The position numbers and the translations under genes were made by a program. The notes beneath the pieces were generated by a model that did not search any database, was not told where the DNA came from, and saw only the letters and a list, made by a program, of their open reading frames with translations. From contig NZ_CP082918.1 of NCBI RefSeq assembly GCF_019931755.1, positions 3,452,001 through 3,516,000 of the forward strand: DNA of 64,000 nt, in the 5' to 3' direction. This DNA comes from Sutcliffiella horikoshii. GTDB lineage: Bacteria > Bacillota > Bacilli > Bacillales > Bacillaceae_I. Each line of letters begins with the position of its first letter. Within the stretch, counting starts at the first letter, position 1. Shown piece by piece: positions 1-7,852 of this stretch.

Positions 1-462
1 TGTATGCTGAAGCCATATCGCTTCACTTTTCAAATAATGACCGAAATACCAGCGTTCACCCACAACCGCCATGCCGAAAATATGATCTGGTTGATGTACA
101 TCCGCCTCTCCTTCAATAACCCACCCGATAGCACGTTCGATATCACGACGTTCTTGATATTCAATCGTATTAGGAGCTTTCCTGTCATTTATTTTGGAGA
201 ATATAACCTTGAATGTTTGGTCCCCCATCTTTATATCCTTGGCTTGATCCACAAGCTCCTGAAGTGCAGCCCCTTCATAGATCACTTCAATTCTTTCGCG
301 GATAAAAGGACTTCTGTTCGGATTAATCTTTTTGGTACTTTTAATGATATTATCATTTGTTGCCTTGCCGAAAAAAGACCGCATCTCCAAATGACACAGA
401 GAGCGCTCTTCCTTGCTATATGCATACGTATATATAAACGTCGGTTTCTTTTGCTCTGCCAA
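1..462 (-). CDS. TRM11-like RNA methyltransferase, N-terminal part (runs off the edge)
   Basis: The first 154 codons are visible; the gene continues beyond base 1. The start is TTG at 462-460, with AGAGGAG 8 bases upstream. The ATG at 466 overlaps it in another frame that stops quickly. The translation opens with FIYTYAYSKEERSLCHLEMR and contains NRSPFIRERIEVIYEG, which I associate with the N-terminal region of Bacilli TRM11-family SAM-dependent methyltransferases. The catalytic domain is outside the window, so the function is inferred from the N-terminus only. Confidence 0.6.
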   Translation of the reverse strand, partial: MAEQKKPTFIYTYAYSKEERSLCHLEMRSFFGKATNDNIIKSTKKINPNRSPFIRERIEVIYEGAALQELVDQAKDIKMGDQTFKVIFSKINDRKAPNTIEYQERRDIERAIGWVIEGEADVHQPDHIFGMAVVGERWYFGHYLKSEAIWLQHT

Positions 463-491
463 TCATTTTACTCCTCTGTTTGCCCCGACCT

Positions 492-731
492 TCATTTTAC
501 AAGATCTATCAGCCTATTTAATTCCTCTGGGTTAAATCCTTTTACCGCCTGGTCACCCACAGCCGTAACCGGTATGCCCATAAATCCGAATTTTTCTACT
601 TCCTCTTGGTAATCCCGGTTTGCCAGAAGATCTCTGACTTCAAAAGATACTTGATGCTCTTTTAGAAATTCCTTTACCAATTCACAATCTCTGCAGCCCG
701 GTGCTGAGTAGACGATAAGTTGTTTGTTCAT
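492..731 (-). CDS. Glutaredoxin-like thiol-disulfide protein
   Basis: 79 residues with a single thioredoxin fold. It has the N-terminal redox motif CRDC at about residues 13-16 (YSAPGCRDCELV) and the cis-proline loop GIPVT at about 53-57. Length and motif match small NrdH/glutaredoxin-like proteins, which reduce disulfides in the cytoplasm at the expense of thioredoxin reductase or low-molecular-weight thiols. The substrate is not evident. It lies on the same strand downstream of liaR but beyond the liaR terminator, so it is probably expressed separately. Confidence 0.85.
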   Translation of the reverse strand: MNKQLIVYSAPGCRDCELVKEFLKEHQVSFEVRDLLANRDYQEEVEKFGFMGIPVTAVGDQAVKGFNPEELNRLIDLVK

Positions 732-780
732 GTAAGAAGCCTCCCAAGATGAATTTTGTCTCTGTTATAAATAGTATCAT

Positions 781-813
781 AAAAAACACCCATTAGTTCA
801 CTAATGAGTGCTT
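781..813 (-). terminator. Rho-independent terminator of the liaFSR transcript
   Basis: On the minus strand the hairpin CACTCATTAG/CTAATGGGTG with loop TGAA is followed by six T. The 5' arm lies inside the last codons of liaR, so the terminator overlaps the gene end. Confidence 0.8.
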
Positions 814-1425
814 AAATGCATAGATGACCGCCTGTGTCCTATCCTGCACTTGAAGTTTTGCTAGTATATTGCTTACATGTACCTTCACTGTCTTAAGTGC
901 GATGAACAGCTCATCCGCTATTTCTTGATTTGTTTTTCCTTGTGTCATAAGAAGGAGTATCTCCATTTCCCTGTTGGTCAATTCCTCATGAGGAAGGATT
1001 TCAGTCTTCCTGCGCATCTTTTTCATCATTTTCCCTGCTACTTCCGGCTCCAAGATGGATTGTCCTTTATAAGTGGAACGAACTGCATTGGCTATTTCAC
1101 TTGCTTTGGAAGTTTTCAGCATATAGCTGGTAGCTCCAGCCTCAAGTGCAGGATAGACTTTTTCATCATCAAGAAAGCTCGTAACAATAATGATTTTCGC
1201 TTCCGGCCATTGTTCCATGATTCTTCTGGTCGCTTCGATTCCGTCCATTTCCTTCATGACTAAGTCCATTAAAATAATATCAGGTTTATGTTCCAGTGCC
1301 AGCTCAATTGCAACAGACCCATCATCCGCTTCAGCAACAACTTCTATATCGGGTTGAGCTGACAGGTATGCCGTAACGCCGATCCTTACCATTTCATGAT
1401 CATCTACAAACAACACTCTAATCAT
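793..1425 (-). CDS. liaR: Response regulator LiaR
   Basis: 210 residues. An N-terminal receiver domain (about 1-120) has the acidic pair DD at 8-9, phospho-acceptor Asp in IILMDLVM and conserved Lys in MLKTSKA. A C-terminal NarL/LuxR-type helix-turn-helix (about 145-205) contains LTNREMEILLLMTQGKTNQEIA and VKVHVSNILAKL. In Bacillus LiaR activates liaIH when bacitracin or other lipid II cycle inhibitors trigger LiaS. The start lies 6 bases after the liaS stop, fitting a liaF-liaS-liaR operon. Confidence 0.93.
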   Translation of the reverse strand: MIRVLFVDDHEMVRIGVTAYLSAQPDIEVVAEADDGSVAIELALEHKPDIILMDLVMKEMDGIEATRRIMEQWPEAKIIIVTSFLDDEKVYPALEAGATSYMLKTSKASEIANAVRSTYKGQSILEPEVAGKMMKKMRRKTEILPHEELTNREMEILLLMTQGKTNQEIADELFIALKTVKVHVSNILAKLQVQDRTQAVIYAFKHSLVN

Positions 1426-1431
1426 TTTAAC

Positions 1432-2475
1432 TCAAGCCTCCTCTGCGTCTAGTTTGGGAACTTTCACTTCCAATCTTGTTCCCTCATTCTCTACACTTAC
1501 TATTTTCAACGTACCGCCTAGCTCAACGGCACGTTCATGCATGTTTTGCAAACCATAAGAACCTGCCCTTGCCTGCTCGACATCAAAGCCTATTCCGTCA
1601 TCCACTACGCGTAAAATAATGAAGTTCTCCCTTTGAATAAGTAATACCTCCACCGCATTGGCTTTGGAATGCCGTAATGTGTTGGATAATGTCTCCTGCA
1701 GGATTCTAAACAGATGATCCTCCACACCTTTATCTATAGAAAAACGTTCAATCTTCCAGGTGATGCTCATCGGAACTTTTTGGATTAGCTCTACTAATAA
1801 TTCCTCTGCACCTTCTTGAAGCGTTTTTCCTTTTAATGCGACTGGTCGTAAATGAAGGAGTAATGCCCGCATCTCCAATTGAGATTGGTGAATCATTTCC
1901 TCCACTAATCGTAGTTGATTTGTTTCATTGTTTTCAGTGCCGGCTTCTTCCCTCGTTTCCGTTAATGCGGACATTAGCATCGAGGCCGCGAAGAGCTGCT
2001 GGCTGACGGAATCATGCAACTCTCTTGCCAGTCTGTTTCGTTCCTGTGAGACAATTTCCTGTATTCTATTCTCCAGATCTTCTGCCTTTTCGTTTGCAAT
2101 CTTTTGGGAGATTTTTGCTTGTTCTTGTATCTGACTGTGCAGTTTCCATATGACTGTTTCCATTAGAACGATCTCTTGGGCATTGCTTTTTGAGACTTCT
2201 AAAACGCTTCTCCCTTGTTCCACAGCTTTTAGATCCTCGTAGACCGTATTAAGTTGCTTCTTCCAATACAGCCCCGAAAATAAGCCAAAGAGGATTCCCA
2301 AGCCAAGACTGACAATAGCTAAAAACAAAATGAACGGAAGATCCATCACTTTTAGTACCCAAAGAGCATCTAGACTGATTACCGGAAAAAAGAAATAAGT
2401 TATCGCGCCAATTACCAGGAAACTTATGAAAGAAATACAAGTTGCCCACAAAACTTGCCTTTGCAATATACTCAT
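1432..2475 (-). CDS. liaS: Sensor histidine kinase LiaS
   Basis: 347 residues. Two N-terminal membrane helices (about 8-32 and 45-70) enclose a very short outer loop, as in intramembrane-sensing kinases. A coiled linker follows, then the HisKA_3 box QERNRLARELHDSVSQQLFA with the phosphorylated His, and a C-terminal HATPase domain with DDGIGFD and GYGLQNM-like (GSYGLQNMHERA) motifs. The gene start overlaps the liaF stop by 4 bases, which implies translational coupling. Its partners are LiaR (phosphotransfer) and LiaF (inhibitor). Confidence 0.93.
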   Translation of the reverse strand: MSILQRQVLWATCISFISFLVIGAITYFFFPVISLDALWVLKVMDLPFILFLAIVSLGLGILFGLFSGLYWKKQLNTVYEDLKAVEQGRSVLEVSKSNAQEIVLMETVIWKLHSQIQEQAKISQKIANEKAEDLENRIQEIVSQERNRLARELHDSVSQQLFAASMLMSALTETREEAGTENNETNQLRLVEEMIHQSQLEMRALLLHLRPVALKGKTLQEGAEELLVELIQKVPMSITWKIERFSIDKGVEDHLFRILQETLSNTLRHSKANAVEVLLIQRENFIILRVVDDGIGFDVEQARAGSYGLQNMHERAVELGGTLKIVSVENEGTRLEVKVPKLDAEEA

Positions 2476-3197
2476 ACCCTCTTCACCTCTATGCTGCCTA
2501 CGAAGATCGAGGTGACGATTTTCACTCTATGTGTGGCTTCTTTATAATGTTCTGTTTGATAGTGTACAGTCTGGTTGAGGATGCTTTTCTCTTCTTTATC
2601 TAGAATGTGGATGGAACCCACCATCCCAGAGTGAACAATACTAAGTTCCAATTCGTAGGGAACCAATATCTGTATGTTTCCTATGACATTTCGAATAAAA
2701 ATGATGGCTTCCCCTTTTGGCAGTACCGTATAACTTAAATCTATCTCCGTATCACTAATCCCACATTGAATATTCACATCATCCCATGTATAAGAGTGTT
2801 CAGGTGTTTTTTGGCTGCCAAACAGCTTGTTAGTAAACCACTTTTGCTCGTTTCTCACAATTTGCTCTTCCCGTTCAGGGAGTATGTTCGGCTGAATTTC
2901 TACAGGCTGTTTTTTGGCTTGCAGGAATTTGTACAAGAAATACAACACTGTTGCAAGCAGCAAGAAGTTGAATGTCATCATATTGAATACGGTAAAAATG
3001 ATAGATAACAACCCAATGACAAATAATGCCTTTCCTATTAACCAATGCCATTTCTTCTTACCTACATATATTAGAAAACCAGAAAACAAAAAGGAAAAAA
3101 TAAGGCCCGTATTGAAAAATAGGATTTCCAATAGAAAAATCAAGCTGGCCACCACTATAATAAAACTGAGATAATCAGATTTCATTTTGTTCAACAT
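2472..3197 (-). CDS. liaF: Membrane inhibitor LiaF of the Lia system
   Basis: 241 residues. The N-terminal third has about four hydrophobic segments (residues 8-90). The C-terminal half is a cytoplasmic beta-rich DUF2154-type domain containing SYTVLPKGEAIIFIRNVIGN. In B. subtilis LiaF holds LiaS inactive without stress. It is followed by liaS with an ATGA overlap. No LiaG homologue is present between liaH and liaF here. Confidence 0.9.
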   Translation of the reverse strand: MLNKMKSDYLSFIIVVASLIFLLEILFFNTGLIFSFLFSGFLIYVGKKKWHWLIGKALFVIGLLSIIFTVFNMMTFNFLLLATVLYFLYKFLQAKKQPVEIQPNILPEREEQIVRNEQKWFTNKLFGSQKTPEHSYTWDDVNIQCGISDTEIDLSYTVLPKGEAIIFIRNVIGNIQILVPYELELSIVHSGMVGSIHILDKEEKSILNQTVHYQTEHYKEATHRVKIVTSIFVGSIEVKRV

Positions 3198-3243
3198 GCG
3201 CCTTATCCCTCCTTTTTTCTAGGATCCATCGTCTTCTACATCC

Positions 3244-3272
3244 CAAAAAGGCGCAACATGCACGCCTTTTTA
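3244..3272 (-). terminator. Terminator between liaH and liaF
   Basis: On the minus strand AAAAAGGCG and CGCCTTTTT form a symmetric hairpin around TGCATGTTG. It separates the effector genes from liaFSR and could let only part of the liaIH transcript continue into liaFSR, as is known in B. subtilis. The U-run is short, so leakiness is plausible. Confidence 0.7.
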
Positions 3273-3284
3273 GAATAGCAGTTT

Positions 3285-3938
3285 TCATTGTGAAAGAGAA
3301 TGAGTTTTCTCTTCTGGTTGAGTAATTTCTTTTTCAAGCTGGGCAATGCGCGCATCAATAGTATTGTGATGATAGGCGGAATTCACTTGATGTTCTAATC
3401 GATCTAAATAGCTTTCCATTTCATTGAACTTGGTGTAGGAGTGTTCCGCTTTGTTCGCATCCACCACCTGATTCATACGATGTGTGGCACGGGCAACATT
3501 TTCCCTCCCCATTAATTCCATCCGCTTGATATACATATCCTTCAGGCGGTGCTTCATTTCTTCGTATTTTTGCTCAAGGTTAGTTAGATCCTCTGTAACC
3601 TTTTCTAAGGAAAGCTTCAATTTGTTGGCGCGCTCCTCATATTGTTGGTGCTCGCGTTTAGCAAATGCCTCCAGTTCTGTCTCACCAGCTTTTTCCGCAA
3701 TGACCGCTTGGGAGTTGCGCTTCTCCGCTAGACTGCTTGCCTCGTGGTATTCCCTTATAAACTCTTCTTTAAGTAAATTCTGGCGTTCTACTAGCTTGCG
3801 CACTTTTTCTACTTCTTTTTCACAATCGCGTAAATACTGATTCAACAAAGCGATCGGATTTTTCTGCTCCTTTTTATCCAAAACCTCATGAAAATCTGCA
3901 GATATAGTCTGTTTAATTCTTGAAAATAAGTTGGCCAT
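3285..3938 (-). CDS. liaH: PspA/IM30 family protein, LiaH-like
   Basis: 217 residues from the ATG at 3938, which has AAGGAGAGG about 9 bases upstream. A longer reading frame (16 extra residues) lacks such a site. The sequence is almost entirely helical coiled coil (ESCRT-III/PspA fold), starting MANLFSRIKQTISADFHEVL, with the NPIALLNQYLRDCE segment typical of the family. It is thought to form rings or scaffolds on the inner membrane face under envelope stress. It follows the LiaI-like gene by 26 bases. Confidence 0.9.
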   Translation of the reverse strand: MANLFSRIKQTISADFHEVLDKKEQKNPIALLNQYLRDCEKEVEKVRKLVERQNLLKEEFIREYHEASSLAEKRNSQAVIAEKAGETELEAFAKREHQQYEERANKLKLSLEKVTEDLTNLEQKYEEMKHRLKDMYIKRMELMGRENVARATHRMNQVVDANKAEHSYTKFNEMESYLDRLEHQVNSAYHHNTIDARIAQLEKEITQPEEKTHSLSQ

Positions 3939-3964
3939 GATAATATTCCTCTCCTTATAATGTT

Positions 3965-4312
3965 TTATTTGTTCAATGAGTTCCACTGTTTTTCAAAATT
4001 AGTGAACGGGTCGCCAGCTTCAATGATGACGTTGTTTGCTTTCTCTTTGTTCCAGTTCTTATATACAACATATAAGATATACGCTGCTACAACTGCTAAT
4101 ACTGCCGGGACATTAGCGATTGAAAACGCGATGGCAATAAAAGCGATAAAGCCCCAAAGAATTTTTGTGCCAGTAGAATCCGTTTTTATGAATTCTTTAA
4201 CCGCATAATAAGTGACTACCAAACTAACGGCCAATCCTAAAAGTGGACCAATGTTTGCAAGTAAAACAAAGAATGCGATAACACCTACTAAAAACAATCC
4301 AAATTTTTTCAT
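3965..4312 (-). CDS. LiaI-like (lmo0954-type) small membrane protein
   Basis: 115 residues with three or four hydrophobic helices: about 4-22, 24-38, 50-68 and 70-85. It contains GPLLGLAVSL and NVPAVLAVVAAYILYVVYKN. It resembles the lmo0954-family membrane proteins that pair with PspA-type proteins, and its position matches LiaI, the membrane anchor of LiaH. Good RBS (GGGAGGAA) before ATG. It is the first gene of the lia cluster. Confidence 0.8.
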   Translation of the reverse strand: MKKFGLFLVGVIAFFVLLANIGPLLGLAVSLVVTYYAVKEFIKTDSTGTKILWGFIAFIAIAFSIANVPAVLAVVAAYILYVVYKNWNKEKANNVIIEAGDPFTNFEKQWNSLNK

Positions 4313-4360
4313 TTGTTGTTCCTCCCTTCTATGTCTTTATCTTACCTCCGCAAGAGATTT

Positions 4361-4417
4361 CGTATAATGAGCCTGAGCCATATTTTAAGATAGGGCTTGG
4401 GGCTTAGTGCCGATAAG
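4361..4417 (-). promoter_or_regulatory. Candidate LiaR-controlled promoter of the liaIH unit
   Basis: Upstream of the first lia gene the minus strand has CATTATA (4363-4369) as a possible -10. About 35-50 bases further up is the inverted repeat CTTA-N7-TAAG (4403-4417). NarL-type regulators bind such short inverted repeats. No footprint-quality match to the LiaR box is claimed. Confidence 0.3.
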
Positions 4418-4582
4418 ACCGATTTGAACAGTATTCACATCCATAGTTGATCCTCTTAGTCTATTAGCCACTTGAATTTTCAGAGGATTATTGATAGAAT
4501 CTTCTGAAAGCAATACTTTAACACGCAACACCTTCTTTCTTTTTCACACTGTTTGAAAATAATGATTAGGAGGCGTTTTTGT

Positions 4583-5557
4583 ATGCAAAAAGAGAAATTG
4601 GTCCATTTAATTCCTTACAAATTGGAAAACCAGTTATTTGAAACTCATCAAATCCCTGAAGGCATTGAACTTATCCAAGCACCGTCTATTTGGCAGGCTG
4701 GATATAAAGGGGAAGGTATGGTGGTAGCCGTCATCGATACTGGCTGCGATGCACAACACCCAGATCTCGAAGGTAGAATAATCGGGGGAAGAAACTTCAC
4801 GGACGACGATAATGGAGATCCTGAAAACTTTACTGATTATAACGGCCATGGCACCCATGTTGCAGGCACGATTGCGGCAATCAATCCGGGTTCAGGTGTT
4901 ATCGGGGTCGCCCCGGAGGCTAAGCTACTTATTCTCAAGGCACTTGGAGGCAAAAATGGGTCAGGCGAATATGAATGGATTATTAATGCAATCAACTATG
5001 CGGCTTCTCAAAATGTAGACATAATCTCTATGTCGCTCGGCGGACCTATCGATGTCACTGAACTTCACGATGCAATCAAAGCAGCCATTTCTTCTAACAT
5101 TCTTGTCGTATGCGCTGCCGGTAATGAAGGAGACGGAAATCAATACACAGAAGAGTTTTCTTATCCTGCAGCCTATACAGAAGTCATCTCTGTCGGTTCT
5201 ATCAATCTTCAACGTAAATCCTCTTACTTTACTAACTCGAATAACGAAATTGATCTTGTCGCGCCTGGTGAAAAAATCATTTCCACTATACCAGGAGGAA
5301 GATATGCTGTTTTCAGTGGTACATCCATGTCAGCCCCACATGTTGCTGGAGCGCTCGCCTTAATAAAGAAGCTTACAGAAAAGGAGTTTGGCCGAGTACT
5401 TTCCGAGCCTGAGCTATATGCCCAACTAATTAAAAGAACCATTCCCCTTGGCTATCCAAAAAGCCTTGAAGGCAATGGACTCCTCTATTTGACGACTCCA
5501 CAGCTTTTGGCCGATTATCTACGACAAACCAATATTGCCGAAACCATTGGTGTGTAA
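4583..5557 (+). CDS. ispA: Intracellular serine protease (subtilisin family, IspA-like)
   Basis: 324 residues from the ATG at 4583, preceded by AGGAGG. The track-long frame starts 10 codons earlier without a site. The S8 catalytic triad is visible: Asp in AVIDTGCD, His in NGHGTHVAGT and Ser in GTSMSAPHVAG, with the oxyanion Asn in AAGNEGDG. There is no signal peptide. Instead it has the short N-terminal LIPYK motif that in intracellular subtilisins occludes the active site until cleaved. Close to B. subtilis IspA (319 residues). Likely role: turnover of cytoplasmic protein in stationary phase. A terminator hairpin follows at 5582. Confidence 0.93.
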   Translation: MQKEKLVHLIPYKLENQLFETHQIPEGIELIQAPSIWQAGYKGEGMVVAVIDTGCDAQHPDLEGRIIGGRNFTDDDNGDPENFTDYNGHGTHVAGTIAAINPGSGVIGVAPEAKLLILKALGGKNGSGEYEWIINAINYAASQNVDIISMSLGGPIDVTELHDAIKAAISSNILVVCAAGNEGDGNQYTEEFSYPAAYTEVISVGSINLQRKSSYFTNSNNEIDLVAPGEKIISTIPGGRYAVFSGTSMSAPHVAGALALIKKLTEKEFGRVLSEPELYAQLIKRTIPLGYPKSLEGNGLLYLTTPQLLADYLRQTNIAETIGV

Positions 5558-5581
5558 CATGAACGCATAACAACACAAATA

Positions 5582-5622
5582 TTCCCCGATCCCAAATGAT
5601 ACATCACTGGATCGGGGAATTA
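5582..5622 (+). terminator. Terminator after ispA
   Basis: TTCCCCGATCC and GGATCGGGGAA form an 11-bp stem with a 16-base loop, followed by TTATTTTTT on the plus strand. It is shared with the convergent DUF6944 gene, for which the T-run is weaker. Confidence 0.85.
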
Positions 5623-6171
5623 TTTTTTCCCTTCTAATGTTAAACCTACCGCCAAGAGAATGGTACCTAACGCTTGAATCCAACTTCCCGACGCAATGAG
5701 AACTTCATTGCTAACCTGGGAAAGACCAATCGCTTTTCTTTCTTCCTCGTTGAGTTCTCTCACTCCTCCAACTGCCTGTAAAGAGTTTCCTATCGCTTGG
5801 AGACTGTTCCCAATAACTATATAGGATTTGTCTGCACTCCCAAGTGCTGTTATAGCTCCCAAAGCTTGTATGAGATCGCCACTTATCACTAACCTTTCCT
5901 CGGTATCACCGGGAAAATCAATGATCAACCCTGCACTTACCATTATATTTCCTGTTGCTTGTATAATATTTCCTAGCTTTCCGTAGGTCAGTGTCGTTTC
6001 CGCATCCGCTTCAAGACCATTTCCTGTTGCTTGAAGTACGTTTCCAACCAAACCTAGCCCTTTTCTGCCGTTCTCATGAATTGGTAAAGAAGGGGTGCTC
6101 CCAATTGCCGCCACCACCGTACCTATCGCCTGTGTCCAGGACCCTACTAATTGTTTAGTACTTTCTCCCAT
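5620..6171 (-). CDS. DUF6944-type repetitive protein
   Basis: 183 residues from ATG 6171, with AGGCGG 8 bases upstream. The protein is built from about six degenerate repeats carrying QAxGN or QALGT cores (SWTQAIGT, GNVLQATGN, GNIIQATGN, GDLIQALGA, GNSLQAIGN, GSWIQALGT), alternating with glycine/alanine-rich hydrophobic stretches. I match it to the DUF6944 family of repetitive Bacillus proteins. The function is unknown. The repeats could form a stacked amphipathic assembly, but no enzyme motif or signal peptide is seen. Confidence 0.7.
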   Translation of the reverse strand: MGESTKQLVGSWTQAIGTVVAAIGSTPSLPIHENGRKGLGLVGNVLQATGNGLEADAETTLTYGKLGNIIQATGNIMVSAGLIIDFPGDTEERLVISGDLIQALGAITALGSADKSYIVIGNSLQAIGNSLQAVGGVRELNEEERKAIGLSQVSNEVLIASGSWIQALGTILLAVGLTLEGKK

Positions 6172-6193
6172 ATGCAATTCCGCCTATCTTTTT

Positions 6194-6340
6194 TTACCTT
6201 ATCCCTATATACGGCTGCATCATTTCATAATCCTCATGCTCCAGCATATGACAATGCCACCCGTATAGTCCGGAATATGGACCAAATTGCAGAATAATTC
6301 TTGTGAATTTTTTAGGGTTGTATAAATATACGTAAAGTGT
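6194..6340 (-). pseudogene. C-terminal remnant of a multicopper oxidase (CotA/bilirubin oxidase-like)
   Basis: The minus strand encodes, up to the TAA at 6196-6194, a piece ending in FGPYSGLYGWHCHMLEHEDY followed by EMMQPYIGIR. HCHxxEHEDxxM is the C-terminal type 1/type 3 copper motif of multicopper oxidases. Recognisable similarity starts near TRIILQF. Further upstream the frame continues without an obvious start or the other three copper motifs; the yjiH promoter lies there instead. It is too short for a functional oxidase (about 500 residues), so it is read as a decayed gene tail. Confidence 0.8.
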
Positions 6341-6396
6341 TATTTTTATTAATATTATAAACTATCATCCGAATTTTTCTAAAGGAGACAAAACGT

Positions 6397-7791
6397 ATGA
6401 GTACACAATCTGCCAAACAAACAACTTATTCCAAACAAACAGAGGCACCAACTTATTCGATTTCACAAATCTTGAAATTTGCCGTTCCTTCTTTAATTGG
6501 AATTCTTCTTTTCCTGATACCGGTTTCTTTCAATGGAAATGTGACCATTGGACTTGGCATCATGGCGGACTGGGTATTGACTACCTTTGGTGGAGTAATT
6601 CCTACCTTCATGACAATCGTATTAGTAGCTTCCGCTGTGAGCAGTTTGCTAGTGAAGATTATTCCAGTATCTTTTATAAAAAAAGATAGTTTCTTAGACT
6701 CCTTATTAAACGTAGGAAGTATATGGCTTGCATTGCGTGTATTAGGTGCAGCATTTGCAGTAATGACGTTAACGAAAATCGGACCTGAAATGATTACGTC
6801 GGAATTCACAGGCGTCATTGTCCTATATGACCTTATCCCAGTACTTACTGTATGGTTTCTATTTGCAAGTCTCTTCATGCCGCTTCTGTTAGAGTTCGGT
6901 TTAATGGACTTCATTGGTACATTGGTTAGAAGAGTGATGCACCCTCTCTTCAAGCTGCCGGGACGTTCTTCCATTGATGCAATGGCTTCATGGATGGGGA
7001 GTGGGACAGTCGGGGTGCTGTTGACCACACAACAATACGAATCTGGCTATTATACGAAAAGAGAAGCGGCAGTCGTTGCCACCAACTTCTCCATCGCATC
7101 CATAGCTTTCAGCCTTGTCATTGCAAAATTTATTGGAATTGATCATATGTTTGTACCTTTCTACTTTACAGTGGTGGTTACTGGAATCATCGCAGCAGTT
7201 ATTTGCCCGAGAATTCCACCTCTCTCCCGAAAAAAAGACACCTATTACGAGCCTGTTGGCCAGAAAATTGATGAGAAGGTACCAAACGGGGTTTCGAGTT
7301 TCCAATGGGGTCTGCAACAAGCCGTAGAAAAAGCAGGACAAGTGAAAAGTGCAAAGCAAGTTGTGAAAAAAGGAATATATAATGTCGTAGATATCTGGAT
7401 GGCACTCATTCCACTTGTGATGGCTTTAGGAACAATTGCACTAGTGGTCGCAGAATTTACGGAAGTGTTCAACATTCTATCTTATCCATTCATCCCATTG
7501 CTTCAACTTTTGCAAATTCCAGAAGCCCAAGCTGCTGCACCAGCCATGATTGTAGGATTTGCGGATATGTTCCTTCCAGCAGTCATTGGAAGTGGAATAG
7601 AGTCTGAGCTTACGAGATTTGTTATTGCCGTTATGTCATTGACTCAGTTGATTTACATGTCGGAAATTGGAATTCTTTTGATAAAATCAAAAATCCCTCT
7701 GTCTATTTGGGAGCTGTTCATCATCTTCCTGCAACGAACCATCATAACATTGCCTATTGCAGCACTCATGGCTCATTTGTTTTTCTTCTAA
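6397..7791 (+). CDS. YjiH-type membrane protein with nucleoside-recognition (Gate) domains
   Basis: 464 residues, polytopic, about 10 hydrophobic segments. RBS AAAGGAG lies 9 bases before ATG. The N-terminal 20 residues are polar and cytoplasmic. Motifs such as SIDAMASWMGSGTVGVLLTT and GFADMFLPAVIGSGIESEL are of the nucleoside-recognition/Gate type also found in YjiH and the spore maturation proteins SpmA/B. Probably a transporter of an unidentified small molecule. Monocistronic, closed by a terminator. Confidence 0.75.
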   Translation: MSTQSAKQTTYSKQTEAPTYSISQILKFAVPSLIGILLFLIPVSFNGNVTIGLGIMADWVLTTFGGVIPTFMTIVLVASAVSSLLVKIIPVSFIKKDSFLDSLLNVGSIWLALRVLGAAFAVMTLTKIGPEMITSEFTGVIVLYDLIPVLTVWFLFASLFMPLLLEFGLMDFIGTLVRRVMHPLFKLPGRSSIDAMASWMGSGTVGVLLTTQQYESGYYTKREAAVVATNFSIASIAFSLVIAKFIGIDHMFVPFYFTVVVTGIIAAVICPRIPPLSRKKDTYYEPVGQKIDEKVPNGVSSFQWGLQQAVEKAGQVKSAKQVVKKGIYNVVDIWMALIPLVMALGTIALVVAEFTEVFNILSYPFIPLLQLLQIPEAQAAAPAMIVGFADMFLPAVIGSGIESELTRFVIAVMSLTQLIYMSEIGILLIKSKIPLSIWELFIIFLQRTIITLPIAALMAHLFFF

Positions 7792-7805
7792 TAATAAAAA
7801 TAAAA

Positions 7806-7843
7806 GCTCGCCATTTCCAAGGTTGGATTGGCGAGCATTTTTG
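7806..7843. terminator. Bidirectional terminator between yjiH-like and dbpA
   Basis: GCTCGCCA and TGGCGAGC pair around a 15-base loop, with ATTTTT on the plus side and TTTTATTTTTATT on the minus side. The two flanking genes converge here. Confidence 0.8.
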
Positions 7844-7852
7844 TGTATTTGT

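Noticed and set aside
4..612. 202-codon plus-strand ORF at the left edge
   Set aside because: It is antisense to the methyltransferase and glutaredoxin genes, has no RBS and no recognisable family.
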